The notes under the pieces: generated by a model | What the model saw: only the letters and a program-made list of their open reading frames with translations | Database searches by the model: none | What the model was told of the DNA's origin: nothing | Shown here: positions 58,645 to 64,000 of the stretch, one piece after another | Layout of the letters: the number at the start of each line of letters is the position of its first letter | Numbering within the stretch: position 1 is the first letter of the stretch | Source: a virus | IMG/VR virus record: IMGVR_UViG_3300046794_000505 | Coordinates: 21,777-85,776 of that record | Length of the DNA: 64,000 bases | Direction: 5' to 3' (one strand) | Translations under genes and position numbers: made by a program

Positions 58645-59304
58645 TTAGGCCATTACTTTGGTGCGGATATCCGCTGGGATTTCCAGACCGCGGTTCAGAT
58701 ACGACTCGGCACGCGATACGTCCAGGCCGGAGAGCTTCCCCTGTTCCTGAAGCGAGAGTGCTTTCGCCATGAATTCTTCTGGAGCCATGCCGGTCGGTTC
58801 GGACTTCGCCAGCGAAGCCGGATCAACTTTGTCGACAAGGGTCACAGCGGTTTTGCGACCGCGGCCAGCATTAGCCAGGCGGGTTACGTCGGCCTGCAAG
58901 GACTTGATCATGTCGCCCTGGGTTTTGATGGTGCCGACGGTGATTTCCAACGCCTTGGTCAAGGCAGTTTCAACGCCGTCCTGACGCGCACCGAGGGCCT
59001 TCAGCATTTCGGTAGCATCGAAGGCTTGAACCTGAGTGCCGTCTTCGAGGGTCAGGTCGAACGACTTGCCCATCGGCTCGTCGTCTTTGTCATCTTTCTT
59101 GTCAGCCGGGTTACCGGTCGCGTCGACCTTGCCGTCGTCATCCAAGTCGCCATTGCCCTTGTCATCGGCAGCGGCAGCAATATTTTTGTCATCAGCCTTG
59201 TCATCGGCAGGGACGTAGGATTTTTGCAGTGCTTCGCCTTCGCCCTTCAGGGCGGTGAGATCGGCGAGCAGCGCGTCAAACGGATTTGCAGTAGTGCCAG
59301 TCAT
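58645..59304 (-). CDS. Putative scaffold-like protein
   Basis: 219 residues, acidic. The N-terminal third is Asp/Lys-rich with repeated DDK units and DKGNGDLDDDGKVD, an EF-hand/dockerin-like calcium loop; the centre is helical (VETALTKALEITVGTIKTQGDMIKSLQADVTRLA), a coiled-coil typical of scaffolds. It sits between protease and capsid genes. The calcium loop is unusual for a scaffold. Confidence 0.65.
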   Translation of the reverse strand: MTGTTANPFDALLADLTALKGEGEALQKSYVPADDKADDKNIAAAADDKGNGDLDDDGKVDATGNPADKKDDKDDEPMGKSFDLTLEDGTQVQAFDATEMLKALGARQDGVETALTKALEITVGTIKTQGDMIKSLQADVTRLANAGRGRKTAVTLVDKVDPASLAKSEPTGMAPEEFMAKALSLQEQGKLSGLDVSRAESYLNRGLEIPADIRTKVMA

Positions 59305-60215
59305 GATTTACTCCGGTTTTTCAGCTCGGTATTAAGGTCGCGCATGAAGCGCTCTACGGTTTTCGCCGCTTCATCCAGCGACACTCCGAACGTCTTGGCG
59401 GCATACTCAACGAGTTGTCGCGCGCCAGGGTTCTTACCGGCACTCCCGTCTTTGAGGGCGCTGGCGAGTTTGTTGCGGAAGTCCCAGTAGTTGGCCGGGG
59501 CTCCGTGGAGGCTTTGGGTGCGCATGGCGCCGCCACCGGTCAGCGTAGCAACGTCAGTGCCGTAACCGGCCTCCAGGGTTTTGGCCATGACAAAACCGTT
59601 CAACGATTTGGCGAACACGCCAATCGGAGCGGTATTGATTTCGGAAACTGATTTATTGACGGGGCAGCGATCGAGCGCGATGTTGTTCCAGCGAACTTCC
59701 TCGATCACCGCAACACGCTGCTGGGTTGCTGGATCGAACTGGACTGATTTCGACAGGACCGCACCACCAACAGACGGATACCAGCGCATCGGTGGTTGCT
59801 GGGATGTCAGGCTCTCCCACACCATGTTGGCATTGCGCGCCTGGGGCGAGTCGCCGCGATAGAGCTGGGCCTTCACGAAGGTCTTCTTGCCATTCATCCT
59901 GACCTCAACCGGCTTGCCGATCTCGTATTCAAGATGGTTCGGGATGCCGGCTTTCGGCCCCATGATCGAGTAGTGCGACAGGTCGATGTTGCCATGGCGC
60001 AGGTAATAGTCAGACGAAGCCTTGAGCGCCTTTTGCAGAACGATTTCGTTCTGGTGATCGACGTCTTCGTTACTCGCTTCCAAATAGATGAAGCGCTCGC
60101 CGTCCTCGCTGGAGGGCGTAGCTTTGAGCAGTCCACCCACGCTGATAAAGCCGGGGATACCTGCTAGAAGTTCTTCATCGTTCGCGGTCAACGTGGTTGC
60201 GCCTGTGTCGTTCAT
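59301..60215 (-). CDS. Prohead protease
   Basis: 304 residues. FIYLEASNEDVDHQNEIV, GHGNIDLSHYS-like RHGNIDLSHYSIMGP, GIPNHLEYEIGKPVEV, and WYPSVGGAV (Ser candidate) follow the prohead serine protease pattern; a His is at SHYS or NHLEY. The C-terminal part (EAGYGTDVATLTGGGAM...) repeats the capsid N-terminus, perhaps a processing or targeting site. GTCGTGAC lies 16 bases upstream. Confidence 0.78.
   Translation of the reverse strand: MNDTGATTLTANDEELLAGIPGFISVGGLLKATPSSEDGERFIYLEASNEDVDHQNEIVLQKALKASSDYYLRHGNIDLSHYSIMGPKAGIPNHLEYEIGKPVEVRMNGKKTFVKAQLYRGDSPQARNANMVWESLTSQQPPMRWYPSVGGAVLSKSVQFDPATQQRVAVIEEVRWNNIALDRCPVNKSVSEINTAPIGVFAKSLNGFVMAKTLEAGYGTDVATLTGGGAMRTQSLHGAPANYWDFRNKLASALKDGSAGKNPGARQLVEYAAKTFGVSLDEAAKTVERFMRDLNTELKNRSKS
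59527..59570 (-). repeat. 44-bp direct repeat, protease copy
   Basis: Identical to 58468-58511 in the capsid gene. It encodes AGYGTDVATLTGGGA in the C-terminal third of the protease. Flanking DNA diverges. Confidence 0.9.
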
Positions 60216-60337
60216 GGCTTGGATTCTGCTGTCACGACTGCGGAGCTGGTCATCTGCCGGTCAGCGGACCGGGCGCACGTGTACAGGCCGGCTACTTTGG
60301 CCAGCTGCTGGTGCACGTTCTCGATGGTGTCACGCAT
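60212..60337 (-). CDS. Small protein (41 aa) before the protease
   Basis: ATG at 60337 with the ribosome-like GGGGA lying inside the terminator stem just upstream; stop overlaps the protease start (ATGA). MRDTIENVHQQLAKVAGLYT and polar tail. It may serve mainly to couple translation to the protease. Unknown. Confidence 0.45.
   Translation of the reverse strand: MRDTIENVHQQLAKVAGLYTCARSADRQMTSSAVVTAESKP
60231..60238 (-). promoter_or_regulatory. GTCGTGAC boundary motif
   Basis: Minus-strand GTCGTGAC, 16 bases before the protease start, within the 41-residue gene. Marks the beginning of the head gene block. Confidence 0.45.
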
Positions 60338-60365
60338 AAAAAAATCCCCGCTCAATGGCGGGGAT
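60338..60365 (-). terminator. Rho-independent terminator (leftward)
   Basis: Perfect 8-bp stem ATCCCCGC / GCGGGGAT (60344-60365) with 6-base loop, followed on the minus strand by seven Ts and immediately by ATG of a 41-codon gene. It ends the cargo cassette just upstream of the head genes. Confidence 0.85.
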
Positions 60366-60477
60366 CATGGGATCACGACTTGTACGTCAGATCAGCGAGA
60401 GTTGACTCGCCTCATCCTTAGCGAACTGCTGGGCGTGCTGGATGCGCGCTTCGGCGATTGCCAGGGATCAGCACCCA

Positions 60478-61686
60478 TCAGATCACCTTCCATTCTTCGC
60501 GGCGACGTTTCATCAGGTCACAATATTTCTGATAGGCCGCGCTCTTGGTCGGACTGAAACCCAGGCCCTTGCACCAGTAGTCATTCTTCAAGAAAGTTTT
60601 CACGATCTTGCGCCAAGTCGGTACTTTACCTCTCGACTCCAAAGACTTGTCGGCCTGATCAGGGATGCCATCCGGGTAACCGCGCTTGCTCCACCACTTC
60701 AGGTACACGGCCAGTTTGTTCCGGTAATGCTCGGCCGTGGTCTTGGGCATCGTCTTCAGCAGGTGATGCGCAAAGCTTTCGTAGGTATGCCCCTCTGGCA
60801 GCGCCACGCTGTGATTGCCTAGAACCGCCCCTTTCTCGTTGCTGTACATCTTGCCGCTGTTGGCCCCCGCACAGCGCAGGACCACCTTCGCCCACATCCC
60901 AGGATCTACAACTTGGTACAGCCACAAGCCTTTGCGCGCCTCATCGCCGAACGGCTCGCAGATACGCATTTGACTGATCTTCATCCCGGCCTGGTGCATC
61001 CGGTCGTATAGGCGGTTGTACGGCAGTCCGGTCTTACCGTGGTAGCGCCAGATATCTTGGGTGCGCCAGTCGTAAATCGGATAAGCGTTCCACGCATCAC
61101 CGGCCACATTGGTGGTCCACATCTTGCCGTTAAAGGTCGGCTTGTCGGCGCGGGCCACGGTGCGGAAGCGGTTCAGGCTTTCGTCGGCACGAATACCCAC
61201 GAAACAAGCGCAGGTCTTGCCGTCGGCGTACCACTGCGCGAAGGCCGGCACGAATTCTTCAAACGGCATGCCCTCATAGTAAAACGGATAGGCGCCTTTA
61301 TCTGTCACGCTCATGGCGTCTGGCAAGCGTACCCAAAGGTCACGCTTGCTCTCGCCCCAGGCCGTCCATTCAGGCTCAATCTGGCTACAGGCGTTCCACG
61401 TCTTGATCGGCAGGGCGACCCAGTGCAGCTCGATCCACTCGGCGTACAGTTCGAACATCTGCTTGGCGAAATCCACCGTAAGGCCAATCTGGCATTCCCA
61501 GTCGATGAACAGGATGCCAATCTTCTGGTTGCGTTTTTTGGCCTCATCCATCACCAAGTGCAGCATAACCGTCGAGTCTTTTCCGGCGCTGAACGACAGG
61601 TAAATCTTTTCGAAGTGATCGAAGGTGTAGACGATCCGCTCCCTAGCCGCGACCAGTACATTTATTCCCAGTCCGCGCTTAGGCAT
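60478..61686 (-). CDS. IbrA-like PAPS reductase-family protein (DUF3440)
   Basis: 402 residues. SFSAGKDSTVML (31-42) is the PP-loop of adenylyl/PAPS reductase-type ATP pyrophosphatases; FIDWECQIGLTVDF, NAYPIYDWRTQDIWRYHGKTGLPYNRLYDRMHQAGMKISQMRICEPFGDEARKGLWLYQVVDPG and the C-terminal GKVPTWRKIVKTFLKNDYWCKGLGFSP are hallmarks of the DUF3440/IbrA family. IbrA and IbrB are known from Escherichia coli as activators of phage-borne eib genes; enzymatic action is not settled. Sulfur transfer to nucleic acid is plausible by homology with DndC but unproven. Start overlaps the GNAT gene by 8 bases. Confidence 0.85.
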   Translation of the reverse strand: MPKRGLGINVLVAARERIVYTFDHFEKIYLSFSAGKDSTVMLHLVMDEAKKRNQKIGILFIDWECQIGLTVDFAKQMFELYAEWIELHWVALPIKTWNACSQIEPEWTAWGESKRDLWVRLPDAMSVTDKGAYPFYYEGMPFEEFVPAFAQWYADGKTCACFVGIRADESLNRFRTVARADKPTFNGKMWTTNVAGDAWNAYPIYDWRTQDIWRYHGKTGLPYNRLYDRMHQAGMKISQMRICEPFGDEARKGLWLYQVVDPGMWAKVVLRCAGANSGKMYSNEKGAVLGNHSVALPEGHTYESFAHHLLKTMPKTTAEHYRNKLAVYLKWWSKRGYPDGIPDQADKSLESRGKVPTWRKIVKTFLKNDYWCKGLGFSPTKSAAYQKYCDLMKRRREEWKVI

Positions 61687-62056
61687 TTTTTATCACTCGG
61701 GTGAAATTTTTGGTTCGGCTAACCACTTCAAAGCCAGCCGAAAGGAACGCTGGCAGGCTGGACGCTGTGCAGGTCGCTCGGAAAACTGGCGCCGGCTCCA
61801 GCAGCACGCGGTTCAGGATCGACCTGAAGCGCCCCATCCCGCGATAGGCCGGTTTGACATAGCAATCCCCAATCAGGCCTCCACGCAGCGAGGCGCAGCC
61901 AATTAATAGTGAGCCATCGCGACAAACAAACCACTCCTTGTCGGCATCATCATAGACATGAATGCCGATCTCTTTAGCAGCCTCTCGACTGCCAAAGATT
62001 GGCCCCATCAAGCGGTAAAAGTCTTTTGAGTCACGCGACAACGGCACGACGTGCAT
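61679..62056 (-). CDS. GNAT-like N-acetyltransferase
   Basis: 125 residues from MHVVPLSRDSKDFYRLMG, ribosome site GGGGAG. KEWFVCRDGSLLIGCASLRGGLIGDCYVKPAYRGMGRFRSILNRVLLE contains the (Y)RGxG acetyl-CoA loop; SLPAFLSAGFEVVSRTKNFTRV ends the fold. Small GNATs modify proteins, tRNA or small molecules. Overlaps both neighbours, indicating a single functional unit with ibrA. Confidence 0.78.
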   Translation of the reverse strand: MHVVPLSRDSKDFYRLMGPIFGSREAAKEIGIHVYDDADKEWFVCRDGSLLIGCASLRGGLIGDCYVKPAYRGMGRFRSILNRVLLEPAPVFRATCTASSLPAFLSAGFEVVSRTKNFTRVIKNA

Positions 62057-62444
62057 AGCTCTCTCCCCACTCATGAATCGCTTGATCAGCAACTGTATTG
62101 GCTGCGTCTTGTTGCTCCTGGCTCAGTGTGCGCCAACCCAGTCGCGTCATATCCTCCGATGCGCCGTGATTCAGTGCGCAGGCAGCCGCACCGATCCAGG
62201 CCTGGTGATTTATCACTGAGGCGGTCAAGTTGGATTCGCAGCTGTTCGGCCATTCTGCAATCACCCGCAGGCATGCCGCCTTGAAGCGCTTGCTGTCGAT
62301 CATCAGATCTGCCGACGCTTGAACTGCCTCGGCGCGCGCCTCAACATCCAGCGTTTTCCACATCGGCCCGTCATACTCTTCGCACTTCAGGTAGTGGTGA
62401 TAGACCCGCTTAAACTTGCGCTTCGTCAATTTCTTCTGCCTCAT
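62031..62444 (-). CDS. Hypothetical protein of the Ibr cassette
   Basis: 137 residues from MRQKKLTKRKFKRVYHHYLKCEEYDGPMW; overlaps IbrB by 35 bases. The basic start is followed by helices (VQASADLMIDSKRFKAACLRVIAEW) and a C-terminal NHQAWIGAAACALNHGASEDMTRLGWRTLSQEQQDAANTVADQAIHEW. The helical C-terminal segment is recurrent in phage proteins near ParB-like genes; function unknown. Confidence 0.6.
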   Translation of the reverse strand: MRQKKLTKRKFKRVYHHYLKCEEYDGPMWKTLDVEARAEAVQASADLMIDSKRFKAACLRVIAEWPNSCESNLTASVINHQAWIGAAACALNHGASEDMTRLGWRTLSQEQQDAANTVADQAIHEWGESYARRAVVA

Positions 62445-63063
62445 CCGTGAATGACTCCGCTTCCCACGCCTCTGAGAAATCCTCGTCGGCGAACAGTCCG
62501 GCCAAGCCGGTGATCTGCTGTAGGCGCAGCACCTCATCGGGCTCCATGCCAAGCTCTTTTGAAATACGCTCATCACTCCAGAATCGGCGCTTCAGCTCGA
62601 CAACGATGTCCGACATGCTTTCGACCTTGTGCGCACCTCGGGCCCGGTTATGGCGGATCGTCGAGGCCATGCGGTCGTTCTTGTCTTGCTGTCCAGGATT
62701 GATCGATACCACCGGCAGATAGCCGTGAATGCGCTCGCGGACTAGATCAGATTCCTTGCCGACGCGGTGCCGGTGGAAGCCGTCCACGACCTCGATACCA
62801 TTATTTGGCCAAGTGACGATGGGTTGTGTATAGCCGTCGCTAAGGATCGAGTGTTCCAGCAAGCGCATTTCAGGTGGCGCTACGCTGTTCGGGTTGTAGT
62901 CGTTAGCGTGAATCTGATCGTTCTTAACCCACTCGACGAAATCGACCGGCTCAGACTTGAAGGGGCTGTAGGCGTGAATCTGACGACGCAGCTCATTGAT
63001 TGCCTCAATGCGAGCATCAATGGGGAGCGCCTCCAAGTATGAAAAGTCCAGAAGATCACGCAT
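62410..63063 (-). CDS. IbrB-like ParB/sulfiredoxin-fold protein
   Basis: 217 residues, starting MRDLLDFSYLEALPID; ATG overlaps the upstream DUF4406 stop by 8 bases. The ParB-like domain shows ANDYNPNSVAPPEMRLLEHSILSDGYTQPIVTW and EVVDGFHRHRVGKES (ParB/Srx active-site-like GxxRxx). The C-terminal HTH is DERISKELGMEPDEVLRLQQI. IbrB partners with IbrA in other phages. A longer reading frame starting at 63276 is rejected because it runs through the DUF4406 gene. Confidence 0.85.
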   Translation of the reverse strand: MRDLLDFSYLEALPIDARIEAINELRRQIHAYSPFKSEPVDFVEWVKNDQIHANDYNPNSVAPPEMRLLEHSILSDGYTQPIVTWPNNGIEVVDGFHRHRVGKESDLVRERIHGYLPVVSINPGQQDKNDRMASTIRHNRARGAHKVESMSDIVVELKRRFWSDERISKELGMEPDEVLRLQQITGLAGLFADEDFSEAWEAESFTDEAEEIDEAQV

Positions 63064-63463
63064 CAGCCATCTCCTGCTTGATCGCCCGATCGATGAACTT
63101 CGGCAGACGTGGACCGGGAACAAATACCGCAGGGCATGGCAGGACTTCGGCAGATTCGTAGATCGGGATTCCGAGGCGAACCGCCTCGATGATCTCGCCG
63201 ATGGTCCCGCGAGACATCTGCCAGCCGGCGCAGAGGACGACGGCATCACAGCGCCGCATAAGTTCGAGGGTTGCATCCAGCCAGAATTTTTCGTCGCCCG
63301 GACGGATGATGGAATCCATGTGGGCTGTGTTCATGTGTGGCACTATCGGGCTCCATCCAAGTTGGGCTACCAGGCAGCCCACCTTCTTGGCCGACTGGAT
63401 GTTGAGTTCGATGCCTTCACGCGTGGCGTGTCTATACGGACCTGCGACGTAAATGACCTTCAT
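63056..63463 (-). CDS. DUF4406 / nucleoside 2-deoxyribosyltransferase-like protein
   Basis: 135 residues. MKVIYVAGPYRHATREGIELNIQSAKKVG, SPIVPHMNTAHMD, FWLDATLELMRRCDAVVLCAGWQMSRGTIGEIIEAVRLGIPIYE: the DUF4406 family, Rossmann-like relatives of nucleoside 2-deoxyribosyltransferase that may bind or cleave nucleotides or their glycosidic bonds. It is the first gene after the 178-base noncoding region and leads the Ibr operon. Confidence 0.82.
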   Translation of the reverse strand: MKVIYVAGPYRHATREGIELNIQSAKKVGCLVAQLGWSPIVPHMNTAHMDSIIRPGDEKFWLDATLELMRRCDAVVLCAGWQMSRGTIGEIIEAVRLGIPIYESAEVLPCPAVFVPGPRLPKFIDRAIKQEMADA

Positions 63464-63480
63464 GTTCAGCTATCCCTAAT

Positions 63481-63500
63481 AATTAGTGGCGCCGCTAATT
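63481..63500 (-). promoter_or_regulatory. 20-bp palindrome before DUF4406
   Basis: AATTAG tGGCGCCg CTAATT is symmetrical except for one G-T pair. It lies 18 bases before the DUF4406 start and downstream of a promoter, so it could be an operator or leader hairpin. Confidence 0.6.
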
Positions 63501-63515
63501 TGCGCTCGCAACTGC

Positions 63516-63544
63516 ATTATTCAGGAACACTGACATTAAAACAA
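63516..63544 (-). promoter_or_regulatory. Candidate promoter of the Ibr cassette
   Basis: Minus-strand TTGTTT (63539-63544), 17-base spacer, AATAAT (63516-63521). It would transcribe DUF4406 to ibrA independently of the RT gene. Confidence 0.5.
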
Positions 63545-63572
63545 GCTATCTGACTGTTCTTGTTGACGACAG

Positions 63573-63617
63573 CAGCGCTGTTTCTAAGCCGGCGAGGATA
63601 AACCTGTTTCAGCGCTG
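63573..63617 (-). repeat. Paired CAGCGCTG palindromes after the RT gene
   Basis: Two copies of the self-complementary octamer CAGCGCTG (63573-63580 and 63610-63617) can pair across 29 bases. This sits just after the RT stop, where an RT-linked noncoding RNA or terminator could form. Confidence 0.5.
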
Positions 63618-63641
63618 ATAGAGCACAGCTTGAATGGCATC

Positions 63642-64000
63642 TCATGATATTTTACCTGGGTAGGTTTTTGTCAGCGCTCCATTGACGGCATGTCCGCGCC
63701 TCTGGACGATCCGAGCCAGCTTCTCCCGGTCCTTCTCGCTGTGGCTGGCCTGACTGAGCAAACCGAAATAGCTGTTTGCGGTTTCGCGCAGATCCTCGGC
63801 TGGTGCTGCGGCTGTGCGCTTCAGTGCCTGAGCTAGTGAACGTTTACGGGTGGTGCGCCTCCACGGCTTGATGACGTGACCAACGAAGTCGACGCCGCGA
63901 TCCACGGGTTGCAGGATGGTCTTCGTCGGGTTCAACTTGGCGCCAAGGCTCGGCAGGAATGCTTCGACCTCAGCCTTCCAAGCGTTGAGCTGTTGCGGAG
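63642..64000 (-). CDS. Reverse transcriptase, C-terminal part (cut by window edge)
   Basis: The open frame enters at base 64000 and ends at 63642, giving 118 residues of the thumb region: LNAWKAEVEAFLPSLGAKLNPTKTILQP, RGVDFVGHVIKPWRRTTRKR and NSYFGLLSQASHSEKDREKL. GVDFVGHVIKP is the (G)xxFLGYxxxP end of the polymerase domain in bacterial RTs, and the NSYFGLL block followed by RGHAVNGALTKTY is typical of retroelement-type RTs in Pseudomonas phages (diversity-generating retroelement or unclassified). The catalytic YADD lies beyond the window. Confidence 0.75.
   Translation of the reverse strand, partial: PQQLNAWKAEVEAFLPSLGAKLNPTKTILQPVDRGVDFVGHVIKPWRRTTRKRSLAQALKRTAAAPAEDLRETANSYFGLLSQASHSEKDREKLARIVQRRGHAVNGALTKTYPGKIS

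Noticed and set aside
56478-58772. Very long plus-strand open frame (764 codons) across the capsid gene
   Set aside because: It is antisense to the major capsid protein and neighbouring genes; composition is His/Arg-rich and lacks any domain. High GC and codon bias commonly leave such open shadows.
60366-60477. Short frame with coding-like sequence (LAIAEARIQHAQQFAKDEASQ) after ibrA
   Set aside because: No start codon in frame after the preceding stop; may be a remnant, but too little to call.
62410-63276. Longer reading of the IbrB frame starting at 63276
   Set aside because: The extra N-terminal residues run through the DUF4406 gene and look non-native; the ATG at 63063 overlaps the upstream stop as elsewhere.
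1-64000. CRISPR arrays, insertion sequences, integrase and attachment sites
   Set aside because: No regular spaced repeats, no transposase or integrase frame and no duplicated att-like ends seen.

Overview
This window is most of a tailed bacteriophage (or prophage) genome with a contractile tail. It carries a large terminase of the gpA type, a prohead protease, a scaffold-like protein, a major capsid protein, a tail sheath and tube, a tape measure with a lysozyme-like domain, spike and hub proteins, gp25-like and J-like baseplate proteins, and a chitinase-type endolysin. The host is very probably Pseudomonas or a close relative: a phage gene for intracellular poly(3-hydroxyalkanoate) depolymerase matches the Pseudomonas PhaZ family through its full catalytic triad, and base composition and codon use fit. 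Both window ends cut genes (1-168 and 63642-64000), so the genome continues on at least one side. I find no convincing portal gene here.

Layout, left to right. 1-2788 (+): small accessory genes chained by ATGA overlaps (two tandem paralogues, a DUF2591 protein, a CxxxCC protein, a KTSC-domain protein), followed by two tail-type genes (2840-3738). 3739-14780 (-): the terminase, then a long run of small, mostly unknown genes, several too short for ordinary ORF calling. 14781-15338: an AT-rich divergent region with nested TGTAG/CTACA repeats, a candidate origin or control region. 15339-16541 (+): a pair of related unknown genes. 16645-30103 (-): accessory genes including phaZ with a multi-HTH gene, then replication and recombination genes (RdgC, primase-helicase, VRR-NUC nuclease, DEAH helicase) and an HTH regulator. 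30104-30280: a near mirror-image divergent promoter. 30281-34805 (+): a recombination module (Cas4-like nuclease, probable annealing protein, SbcC-like ATPase, SSB-like protein, HU/IHF).

34876-60337 (-): lysis, fibre, baseplate, tail, connector and head genes. This late run is broken by two insertions on the opposite strand: a small-gene island with a tRNA-Met(CAU) at 42861-44937, and a lone tail-completion-like gene at 54107-54961. 60478-64000 (-): a cargo cassette ending in a terminator just before the head genes: reverse transcriptase (cut by the window edge), a 178-base gap with palindromes and a promoter, DUF4406, an IbrB-like ParB protein, an unknown protein, a GNAT acetyltransferase and an IbrA-like PAPS-reductase-family protein.

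Most notable points: the phage-borne PHA depolymerase; the RT/DUF4406/IbrB/GNAT/IbrA cassette, which looks like a sulfur or nucleic-acid modification, defence or gene-activation system; a GTCGTGAC motif at late-module boundaries; a 9-bp hairpin that exactly buries one Shine-Dalgarno sequence; a 44-bp repeat shared by the capsid and protease genes; and a TTGCAA operator/promoter type that links the early regulator to the tRNA island.
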